Positions 1-6,050 of a stretch of DNA of 6,050 nt are shown one piece after another. A model generated the notes under the pieces. That model searched no databases. It had not been told where the DNA came from and worked only from the letters and a program-made list of their open reading frames with translations. Both the position numbers and the translations under genes were made by a program. The stretch spans positions 1-6,050 of the forward strand of contig JAFUXX010000294.1 of the NCBI GenBank assembly GCA_017476965.1, in the 5' to 3' direction. This DNA comes from Kiritimatiellia bacterium (GTDB taxonomy: Bacteria > Verrucomicrobiota > Kiritimatiellia > RFP12 > UBA3636). Positions within the stretch are counted from its first letter, which is position 1, and each line of letters opens with the position of its first letter.

Positions 1-2345
1 AGGGCGCGGAGCAGGACGGAGGCGGCGCCGGTGGTTGGGTCGCGCTCCACTTCGACGGAATCGAGGAGTGTCGTGTCGAGCCACAGGTAGCGCTCGCCGT
101 CTTCCGCCGCAAGCAGAGCGTTGAGGCGCCCGATGTTTTTGCCGTCGGCGAAGGCGACGGCGTCGGCCATCCACTTCGAGCCGATCCGGCCGGAAATGCG
201 TACGAGGCCGTTGGAGAGCGTCCACTTGCCGTCGGGCTTCACTTCGCACGTCGCAGGGGCGGCGGGGCCTTGAGGGGCGCCATCGCTCCCGGCAAAGTAA
301 ATCTCCCGCTCGGAAAGCCTGTGTTTTTGGCGCTTGACGCTTTCCGGCTTGCGTTCGGGCGGTGTGGCCGAGCGCCAGTGCACGAGGTCGCCGTGGAGCG
401 CCTTGAAGGCCTGCGTGATGCCTTCGTAAGGGACGCCGTTGTCGTCCACGAGGCCGTAGTTGCAATCCTCGGGCGAGTGGCGCGATGAGCCGGTCTTGGG
501 CTGGTCGTTCCACTTGAAGTAGTCGTAGCCGGCGACGTGCGGATCGGCGAGGAGGGTCTTGGCGAAGAGCATCGTAGCCTCGACGCGCTCGGCCTGGGTG
601 CGGAAGCGCTGGCCGGCGCCGACGAGGCACGGGTGGCCGTGGTCCATCGCCGGGAAGCTCCACTCGGTGATCATGAGCGGGGCCTTGGCGTAGCCGTGGT
701 ACTCGCGCAGGCGGTCCGTGAGAGGCACGCCGCCCTCCGTGTCGTAAACGATGCCTTCGTCGAGATCGGCCCACGGGTAGCAGTTGAAGGTCACGATGTC
801 GCAGTACTTGCCCGCTTCTTCCCATACGACCGGCGGGGCGCCGTCGATCCCCGCGTAGCGCGAGCCGAGGACCATGTGGTTGGGATCGGCCTTGCGGATG
901 GCGGCGGTGGTGATGCGGTAGTACGTTTCGGCGTAGAGGCGGGCGAAATCGATCTTGGCCTGCCTCGGAACGTCGGGCCCTACCTCTAGGCCGCGCTTTG
1001 CGAGGAACTCGTCGAGCACCTTGCGGGCGGAGTGGGTCTTGGGCAGCATCGCGACGCTGCCGTAGAGGCCGACGTCCTTGACGCGCTTGGCCGTGCCCCA
1101 CCAGGCCAGCTCGTTGTCGATGAACCAGCCGATGAGCCACGGATCGTCCTTGTACGGCGCGCACTGCTCGCGGGCGCGCCACTCGCACGCCGCCGCGAAA
1201 CCGGGGTGGAACACGTTGGGAAGCGCGGAGCACGGGCGGAAGAGCCAAGGTTTGACGTACCAGTCCGGATCGCCGCGCGAGACGCGCTGGCCGAGCTGGA
1301 TGTTGCGCACGTGCGGGAGGGTCTTGTGCGCCAGCACGCCGAGGGCGCAGGCGTTGCCGAGCATCGTGAAGCCCCAGTCGTCGAGGCGCGCGAGCGTCTC
1401 TTCGGCCCAGGCCGCGGTGGACGGGTAGTTGGTGGCGACGAAGCGGCCGTAGGGCGAGTAGCCGGCCGCGTCGGAAAACGTGCCCCAGGGTTTGATGTGC
1501 TGCGTGCCGGCGAGGATCACGGCGCGGCCGACGGGATCGATCGGCCAGTCGCGGCCGTCGATGGTCTCCATGTGGAAGAAGCCGGTCGCGGTGCCGCGCA
1601 GGCCGGTCTCCGGGCCGGAGGGGCGGTATGCCGGAGCTGGGGCTCCGGCATACCGCCCCTCCGGCCCGGAGACCGGCCCCGATGAATCGGGGCCTCGGCT
1701 TACGGGCTGCGGCGGGGGCGCGGAACAGGAGACGGCGGAGATGGTGCCGCGGAGCCAGCCGCTGGTGGAGATCGCGGGGCGGGTTTGGACGAAGGGCGCG
1801 GCGCCGTCGGCGGGGACGTACCTGGCGTGGAAAACGACCGCGCCGGTTTCGGCATCGGTAATCGTGCCCTCGGCATGGTCGGGGCCGACGTCGAGCGCGA
1901 GGTCGTATGCGCGGCCGAATTCCCACCCGGCATTCTGCTCGCTTTCGATCTTGCGCGCGGCGTCCTTGTCGCCGCCCCAGACGCTGGCGACCATCGCCTT
2001 GAGTTCGAAGTAGCGCCGGCCGGGCTTCTTCGCCTTGTCCGACGCCCGCACGAGCGAGAGCTGCCAGTAGTTTTCGGGCGACTGGTAGGCGGTGATGCCA
2101 AGCGTCGCCGTTTCCTCCTCCTCGTTGCGCTCGGGGACGATCCGCGCCCGCATCGACAGCGAAGAAGAGTTCGCCCAGTTCGTCGCGGCGCAGCAGGCCA
2201 CGCCGCAGGCGACGTACGTGCCGGGAGTTTCTTCGCGGAAGGAATACGGGTCGAGGTCGAAAGCCGGCTCCGCTGCGGCCCCGCGCAGGGGCTGCAGCAG
2301 GAAGGCGGCGGCAAAAAGCGGGAAGAGGAAACGGCCTTGTTTCAT
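1..2345 (-). CDS. Exported clan GH-A glycoside hydrolase, agarase/GH50-like (3' end beyond window)
   Basis: This gene starts at ATG 2345 and runs open to base 1, giving 781 residues with no in-frame stop. Residues 1-25 form a signal peptide (MKQGRFLF, hydrophobic core, Ala-rich end), so the product is exported. Residues about 26-210 look like a beta-sandwich or carbohydrate-binding domain. Residues 218-248 are a Pro/Gly linker encoded by a large palindrome. The catalytic part begins near 250 with the lead-in FFHMETIDGRDWPIDPVGRA, seen in agarase-like enzymes. Glu412 in WFIDNELAWW is the likely acid/base and Glu561 in MITEWSFP the likely nucleophile. Residues 490-502 (AIRKADPNHMVLG) also fit this group. 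A basic linker (about 661-699) leads to a C-terminal beta domain (NGLVRISG) cut by the window edge. A hydrolase acting on galactan-like or related polysaccharides is inferred; the exact family and substrate are uncertain. The gene follows the LamG gene by 45 bp and lacks an obvious Shine-Dalgarno sequence, but no other in-frame start exists in the gap. Confidence 0.8.
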   Translation of the reverse strand, partial: MKQGRFLFPLFAAAFLLQPLRGAAAEPAFDLDPYSFREETPGTYVACGVACCAATNWANSSSLSMRARIVPERNEEEETATLGITAYQSPENYWQLSLVRASDKAKKPGRRYFELKAMVASVWGGDKDAARKIESEQNAGWEFGRAYDLALDVGPDHAEGTITDAETGAVVFHARYVPADGAAPFVQTRPAISTSGWLRGTISAVSCSAPPPQPVSRGPDSSGPVSGPEGRYAGAPAPAYRPSGPETGLRGTATGFFHMETIDGRDWPIDPVGRAVILAGTQHIKPWGTFSDAAGYSPYGRFVATNYPSTAAWAEETLARLDDWGFTMLGNACALGVLAHKTLPHVRNIQLGQRVSRGDPDWYVKPWLFRPCSALPNVFHPGFAAACEWRAREQCAPYKDDPWLIGWFIDNELAWWGTAKRVKDVGLYGSVAMLPKTHSARKVLDEFLAKRGLEVGPDVPRQAKIDFARLYAETYYRITTAAIRKADPNHMVLGSRYAGIDGAPPVVWEEAGKYCDIVTFNCYPWADLDEGIVYDTEGGVPLTDRLREYHGYAKAPLMITEWSFPAMDHGHPCLVGAGQRFRTQAERVEATMLFAKTLLADPHVAGYDYFKWNDQPKTGSSRHSPEDCNYGLVDDNGVPYEGITQAFKALHGDLVHWRSATPPERKPESVKRQKHRLSEREIYFAGSDGAPQGPAAPATCEVKPDGKWTLSNGLVRISGRIGSKWMADAVAFADGKNIGRLNALLAAEDGERYLWLDTTLLDSVEVERDPTTGAASVLLRA
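1601..1694. repeat. Compound palindromic element inside the hydrolase gene
   Basis: The main part is a perfect inverted repeat: left arm 1601-1637, loop TGGG 1638-1641, right arm 1642-1678. All 37 positions pair and the arms do not extend further. A second perfect palindrome, GGCCCCGAT-GA-ATCGGGGCC, occupies 1675-1694 and shares GGCC (1675-1678) with the large right arm, so the two hairpins cannot both form fully. On the minus strand the element is read in frame without stops as residues 218-248 of the hydrolase, a Pro/Gly/Ser-rich peptide that includes GRYAGAPAPAYRPSG. It lies between the N-terminal domain and the catalytic barrel. The behaviour is like that of Rickettsia palindromic elements or REP sequences placed inside genes. 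That comparison is by analogy; I cannot show other copies here. Confidence 0.9.
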
Positions 2346-2390
2346 TGCGGTTGCCGGGATGCGGGGATGGCTGGGTGTGCGCCGTGGCGC

Positions 2391-5303
2391 CTAGCGCACT
2401 ATCATGACGAATGCGTCGGGCGGCGGCAGGAGCGTCATGGCCCAGTAGTCGTAAGTCTGGTAGAGGCCGCTGCCGCCGAGATCCGCCTTCGCCGGGGCCG
2501 TCTGCACCCACTGCACGTCGTTGAGGCCGGGATGCAGCGCGTCGCCGGGAATGTCGGCCGCGAAGACTTCGCCAGGCTCGAACGCGCCGGAGTGCGCGGC
2601 GACCTTCGCGCCGTTCACGACGAGCTCGTGGGCCTGGTCCGGAAACGCCGCCGCGTTGTGCGAATAGAGGACTTTCGTCTTGAAACGCCAGCTGCATTCC
2701 GCGTCGAGCCCGCCCGGGACGTACACGTGGAACGTGTAGTTGGTCATGTTCGCGCCGACGGAATTGTTAGCCGGGAAGCGGGCGGAATCGCCGTCGCCGG
2801 CGAAGAAGTGCGGCGCGAGGAGGGTCTGGTCGGACATCCCGGAATTGGAATCGTCCTCCGCCGAGGCCTGCCACGAACCGGAGAGCGTCAGCGCGTCGAA
2901 GACGATCGCCCCCGAGAGGTCTCCCGTGCGCGAGATCGTCACGGTGACGTTGCCGGAGGCGTCCGGCCGCCACGAATCGCGCGGGAGGAGGAGGGTTGTC
3001 TTCTGCGCGAGGTCGAGCGATCCGACGGCCGCGCCGTTCACGGAAACGGCCACCGTCGCGGAGTCTCCGGTGCCGGCGAGGATCGGCGAAACGGCGAGCG
3101 CCACGGTCTTGCCGGCCTCATGGGCGGCGAGCGGCGACGAGAGCGAGAGCGAGGGTTCCTGCGCGGTGAGAGCCTTGCGCATCCTGTTCCACGGCTGCGA
3201 TTCGGGCAGGTAGGGGTCCGACACCGGAACGCCGGCGTCCAGGCCGTCGTTGAACTCGTCGCCGGAACCGTTCGCCGCGCCGACCGTCCACTTCGCGCCG
3301 TGCCGCCCGGCCATGACCTCGTATTTCTCCGCGTCCGTCAGCGCGCGGTCCCAGATCTTGAGGTCGGCGATTGCGCCGCGGAACGCGCGCGTCGTCTCGG
3401 CCTGCGGGCTGGAATCGTGGTACAGGCCGAGGGCCACGTTCGGCGAATCGAAGAGGAGCGGGACCGACTTGGAGACGGTCTGCGTCACGAGGGCGGGACG
3501 CCCGGTCGTGGCGTTGGTGCAGCAGGAAGCGGTGACGGAGTACCCGGTGTTGCCTGCGTTTTGCGCGAACGTCACGAAAGCGTCCGTCCACTCGCCCTGC
3601 GCGATCCTGCAGTTGGCGAATTGGCCGGAGTCCTTGGCGCCGCGGAACCCGAGGACCGGCACGCCGGCCGAGTTGGTGTTGACGTAGACGCTCGTCCCGC
3701 AGTCCGCCCATCCGCTCGCGGCCGTGCCGTTGTTGATCATGTACGCGGGCATGGCCGTTGTCGCCTCGCCCATGCCGTCCCAGCGGAAGCGGACGTAGAA
3801 GGTCTGCGTCTCGGCGTGCGTGGCGGCGTTGGAGAGGACCACGCCCGTGACGGCGCTCTTGAGGCCGTCGGCGGAAGTGTTGTCCTGGTAGAACCGCAGG
3901 ACGCGGGCCTCGCCGGACGTCGCCCGGAAAAGCGGGTTCGTGACGACAGCCGTCTCCTGCGCCGGGAGCGTGACTGCCGCGTAGGCGGCGCCGTAGGACT
4001 GGAAGCCCCTCGCGTCGCCGAAACCGGCCGCGACCGGCGCCGGGGAGGAGAAATCGAGGGCGTTGCCGATCTCGCCGGGGCCGAGGAGGCCGTCGCCGTC
4101 CAGGTCGCCGCGGAGGTCGAGGCTGAAAGCCGCGTCGGCGAGGACGCCGCCGGCGGATTCCGGCGCGGCGGCCCACAGCCACGTGACGCGGACCTTTGCC
4201 GCGGGGTCCGTCGCCGCGAACGCGCGGGACGCCCGGACCACGGGCTCGGACCACGCGGAGCCGTTCCACGTTTCGAGCGAATGGCCCGCGCAAACGCGGA
4301 CGACGCCGTCCACCGTCGCCGTCTCCGGCGCAGTGAACACGTACCCGTCGCCGTCGATCGCGTAGGCGCCGGCGGCCTCGTTGCCCTCCGCGCCCTGAAG
4401 CGACGTCGCGACGACCACGTTGGTGACGGGAATGCCGCCGAAGAAGCGCGCTTCGTCGATCTCCCTGTTGGCCGCGAGTTCTTCGGCCGTGAGCGCGCGG
4501 CCGTAGATGCGGACGGCCTTGACCGTGCCGACGAGCGTCCTGCGGAACCAGCTGTAGACGTTGTTGCTCGCCGCCGAGCCGTAGCAGCTGCCGACGGAGA
4601 TCCTCTGCGACCCCGGAACCTTGTTGGCGAACGCCTTGGACGTGCCGGGGGCGGCGCTTTCGAACACGCTCGCGCTACCGTTGTCGACCCGCGCCGTGGC
4701 GTATTTGCCGCCCCACGACGCGATCGTGACGCCGGGATTCGAGTTCGCGGCCTTGAAATTGAGAACCGGCGTGGAGGCGTTGGCCCCGTAGTAGAACACG
4801 AACTTGTCTCCCGCCGTCGCGCACCCGACAAGGGCCGGCCACGAAAGCGCGGAGTTCGACTTGTACCGCGCGACCAGCGCCGACGGGGAGACGTCGCACA
4901 CCACCTGCACGGTGATGTTCGAAGACAACGCGATCGCGTCGTCCGAGAGGGCGTACGTCGATCCGTCGAAATAGTAGCCGTCTGCGGTCCACCCCGGAAC
5001 GCCGGAAACGATGCTCGCCGTCGAGCCGTAGACGGAATCCGGGTCCACCTGCCCGAACGACGCCGCGTTGCCGGCCGCGAGGTCGATCCACTTTTCGGCC
5101 GAAGAGTCGTGCGCCTTGAGCGCGCCGGCGTTGCGGATGCCGTCGAAATGCAGCAGGAGGGCGTCCTGCGCGGCGTAGTTGCCGGTTTCGTACAGCAGCC
5201 CCGCGACGGAAACCGCTGGCGCGCCGGCGAAGGCGAGGGTGCAGACCGTTGCAAGAAGGCCGGCGAATGACCTGGATCGGCTTTTCTCTGGCGATGCGTT
5301 CAT
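2391..5303 (-). CDS. Exported two-LamG-domain protein with EF-hand-like linker
   Basis: This is a complete gene of 970 residues ending in TAG. The ATG at 5303 is chosen because AGGAGA lies 8 bases upstream and because residues 1-29 then form a clean signal peptide (basic start, hydrophobic core, AVSVA before GLLYETG). A longer reading from 5576 would run into the regulator gene. Two LamG/concanavalin A-like domains are seen, at about 45-285 and 440-665. Each ends with the family's typical closing strand and helix: VRIYGRALTAEEL near 268 and LKIWDRALTDAEK near 652. Between them is a canonical 12-residue calcium loop, Asp400-x-Asp402-x-Asp404-Gly to Glu411. From about 716 two more beta-sandwich, carbohydrate-binding-like segments follow (about 716-815 and 850-965), and the chain ends in AFVMIVR. 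No catalytic motif or membrane anchor is evident. Glycan binding or an adhesive surface role is inferred from the domains and from the hydrolase gene directly downstream. Confidence 0.88.
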   Translation of the reverse strand: MNASPEKSRSRSFAGLLATVCTLAFAGAPAVSVAGLLYETGNYAAQDALLLHFDGIRNAGALKAHDSSAEKWIDLAAGNAASFGQVDPDSVYGSTASIVSGVPGWTADGYYFDGSTYALSDDAIALSSNITVQVVCDVSPSALVARYKSNSALSWPALVGCATAGDKFVFYYGANASTPVLNFKAANSNPGVTIASWGGKYATARVDNGSASVFESAAPGTSKAFANKVPGSQRISVGSCYGSAASNNVYSWFRRTLVGTVKAVRIYGRALTAEELAANREIDEARFFGGIPVTNVVVATSLQGAEGNEAAGAYAIDGDGYVFTAPETATVDGVVRVCAGHSLETWNGSAWSEPVVRASRAFAATDPAAKVRVTWLWAAAPESAGGVLADAAFSLDLRGDLDGDGLLGPGEIGNALDFSSPAPVAAGFGDARGFQSYGAAYAAVTLPAQETAVVTNPLFRATSGEARVLRFYQDNTSADGLKSAVTGVVLSNAATHAETQTFYVRFRWDGMGEATTAMPAYMINNGTAASGWADCGTSVYVNTNSAGVPVLGFRGAKDSGQFANCRIAQGEWTDAFVTFAQNAGNTGYSVTASCCTNATTGRPALVTQTVSKSVPLLFDSPNVALGLYHDSSPQAETTRAFRGAIADLKIWDRALTDAEKYEVMAGRHGAKWTVGAANGSGDEFNDGLDAGVPVSDPYLPESQPWNRMRKALTAQEPSLSLSSPLAAHEAGKTVALAVSPILAGTGDSATVAVSVNGAAVGSLDLAQKTTLLLPRDSWRPDASGNVTVTISRTGDLSGAIVFDALTLSGSWQASAEDDSNSGMSDQTLLAPHFFAGDGDSARFPANNSVGANMTNYTFHVYVPGGLDAECSWRFKTKVLYSHNAAAFPDQAHELVVNGAKVAAHSGAFEPGEVFAADIPGDALHPGLNDVQWVQTAPAKADLGGSGLYQTYDYWAMTLLPPPDAFVMIVR

Positions 5304-5311
5304 TTTCGGAT

Positions 5312-5317
5312 TCTCCT
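5312..5317 (-). promoter_or_regulatory. Ribosome binding site of the LamG gene
   Basis: The minus strand reads AGGAGA here, 8 bases before ATG 5303. This is a near-ideal Shine-Dalgarno sequence and spacing, and it decides the start of the LamG gene over upstream alternatives. The hydrolase downstream has no comparable site. Confidence 0.8.
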
Positions 5318-5362
5318 GTTTTGCGGTGAAAAACGGCGCGGAACGGCCGCCCGGTGCTTCCG

Positions 5363-5368
5363 ATTCTA
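5363..5368 (-). promoter_or_regulatory. Candidate -10 element for the LamG-hydrolase unit
   Basis: The minus strand reads TAGAAT (consensus TATAAT) in the 112-bp gap, which would place transcription start near 5356 and leave a leader of about 50 bases. The best upstream -35-like hexamer, TTGCTC, is 20 bases away, which is too far for a good housekeeping promoter. An activator-dependent promoter would fit a weak -35 and the AraC-type gene next door, but this is inference. Confidence 0.3.
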
Positions 5369-5401
5369 CCATTTGCGGATCGGCAAAAGAGCAACTTTTT
5401 G

Positions 5402-5418
5402 TGAAAAAATGATTTTCA
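5402..5418. repeat. Short inverted repeat TGAAAA-N5-TTTTCA, possible operator
   Basis: TGAAAA (5402-5407) and TTTTCA (5413-5418) form perfect 6-bp arms around a 5-base centre, overlapping the stop codon of the regulator gene. The octamer GTGAAAAA at 5401-5408 recurs in the same orientation at 5326-5333, exactly 75 bp away, on the other side of the candidate -10 element. AraC/XylR-type proteins often bind such A/T-rich repeated half-sites, so an operator is plausible. The arms are too weak for a convincing intrinsic terminator. Confidence 0.35.
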
Positions 5419-6050
5419 GAAGCGGGCCTTGCGCCACTCGCGCATGGACATTCCGAAACGGGCGCGGAAGAGCTTTCGAAGCTCGTAGTCGCAGCCGAAA
5501 CCGCAGAGGGCGGCGATGGCGCCGATCGGCACGTCGGGGCGCGAAAGAAGGACCTGGACCTTTTCGAGCCTGACATGGAGGATTTCGTCGAGGACGGAGT
5601 GGCCGAGCGCCTCGCGGAAGCGGCGCTCGAAGAGGTTGCGGCTGCCCGGGAACCGCGCGGCGAGCGCGCGGGCGGTGAGGCCGTCCGCCGCCTCGCGCCG
5701 GATCATGGCGACCGCTTCGAGCGCGAACGGCTCGCGGCGGCCGTGGCCGCGCGTCGAATCGCGGCGCACGGCCATCACGGGGCCGAAGAAGGCGACCCCG
5801 CGGAAATTTTCCCCGAGCGCCCTGGCGGTGATGAAACCGGCGGCTTCCCTGTCGATCTTGACCGAGGAAATCCGGGACATGGTCCCGGGGCGCTCCGCGG
5901 TGCGCTCGAAGCCGTCCGCGCCGACTATGGTGTTCATGCGCGGGACGGCGCGTTTGGCGGCGGCGAACGCGGCGGCGACGTCGCACGCGCAGTTGTCGTT
6001 GGCGGCGAACACCGCGCACCGCGGCGGCAGGGCCGCGACCCAGCGGCCGA
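5416..6050 (-). CDS. XylR-type transcriptional regulator: sugar-binding domain plus AraC helix-turn-helix (5' end beyond window)
   Basis: The frame is open to the right edge. A GTG at 6012 lies inside the conserved segment AVFAANDN of the LacI/periplasmic-binding-like domain, so it is an internal valine and the true start lies beyond 6050. The visible part begins with GRWVAALPPRCAVFAANDN and continues through IVGADGFER and ISSVKIDREAAGF, the C-terminal lobe of the effector-binding domain, ending near RRDST. An AraC-type DNA-binding domain of about 100 residues follows, with a first helix-turn-helix around LTARALAARFPGSRNLFERR and a second around IGAIAALCGFGCDYELRKLF. It closes with the family's typical GMSMREWRK and ends five residues later at TGA. 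The role, sugar-responsive control of neighbouring catabolic genes, is known for XylR relatives. Control of the LamG and hydrolase genes downstream is inferred from orientation and adjacency. The ligand is unknown. Confidence 0.88.
   Translation of the reverse strand, partial: GRWVAALPPRCAVFAANDNCACDVAAAFAAAKRAVPRMNTIVGADGFERTAERPGTMSRISSVKIDREAAGFITARALGENFRGVAFFGPVMAVRRDSTRGHGRREPFALEAVAMIRREAADGLTARALAARFPGSRNLFERRFREALGHSVLDEILHVRLEKVQVLLSRPDVPIGAIAALCGFGCDYELRKLFRARFGMSMREWRKARF

Noticed and set aside
1590..1751. Direct repeat GGTGCCGCG at 1590-1598 and 1743-1751 as a target-site duplication of the palindrome
   Set aside because: The copies are 153 bp apart, a multiple of three, but the right copy lies about 50 bp outside the palindrome and each encodes a plain Arg-Gly-Thr. 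A 9-base match of G/C-rich codons can arise by chance.
2379..2393. GC hairpin just after the LamG stop codon as a terminator
   Set aside because: The stem is only 4-5 bp with a minimal loop, and no run of T follows on the minus strand. The hydrolase begins 45 bp on, so read-through is more likely.
3118..5254. Other long minus-strand open frames within the LamG gene
   Set aside because: Both are Arg/Pro/Ser-rich out-of-frame readings of GC-rich codons inside a gene with clear LamG domains.
1785..5270. A 1161-codon open frame on the plus strand across both exported genes
   Set aside because: It lies antisense in exact codon register with the two minus-strand genes. Stops in that register would need TTA, CTA or TCA in the sense genes, which are rare at this G+C content. 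The product is Arg/Val/Gly-rich with no domain, whereas the minus strand gives signal peptides and known domains.
5304..5576. Longer LamG protein starting at 5576
   Set aside because: The added 91 residues are low-complexity, overlap the regulator's coding end and would put the signal peptide inside the protein. ATG 5303 has a strong ribosome binding site and a proper signal peptide.
5366..6019. Overlapping Arg-rich open frame on the minus strand in the regulator region
   Set aside because: It is a frame-shifted shadow of the XylR/AraC-type gene. Its composition is Arg-dominated and shows no domain.

Overview
The window is GC-rich (clearly above 60 % G+C by eye, with third codon positions mostly G or C). 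It carries three genes on the minus strand, in transcription order from right to left: a sugar-sensing AraC/XylR-type regulator (5' end beyond base 6050), a 970-residue exported two-LamG protein (complete), and an exported clan GH-A glycoside hydrolase resembling the agarase/GH50 group (3' end beyond base 1). I see no tRNA, rRNA, CRISPR array, transposase or phage gene. Coding density is near total. The only gaps are 112 bp between regulator and LamG gene and 45 bp between LamG gene and hydrolase.

The organism is most likely a bacterium of the Verrucomicrobiota/Kiritimatiellota (PVC) group. This is inferred from the combination of a periplasmic-binding-protein/AraC fusion regulator, a large secreted LamG protein with an EF-hand-like loop, and a secreted agarase-like hydrolase. 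No ribosomal marker is present to prove it.

The layout suggests a small glycan-use locus. The regulator would sense a sugar. The 112-bp gap holds a candidate promoter, a good ribosome binding site and two regulatory-looking repeats. The two exported proteins follow 45 bp apart, so they are probably co-transcribed: one adhesive or glycan-binding, the other degradative. The actual polysaccharide cannot be read from the sequence.

The most unusual element lies inside the hydrolase gene. It is a perfect inverted repeat with 37-bp arms and a 4-base loop, abutting and sharing four bases with a second 9-bp-arm palindrome. It is read in frame as a Pro/Gly-rich linker between the N-terminal beta domain and the catalytic barrel. 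It looks like a palindromic repeat element tolerated in frame within a protein gene. Two other stretches of the same gene (957-992 and about 250-345) also have odd codon use and weak inverted-repeat structure. They may be further, older insertions.
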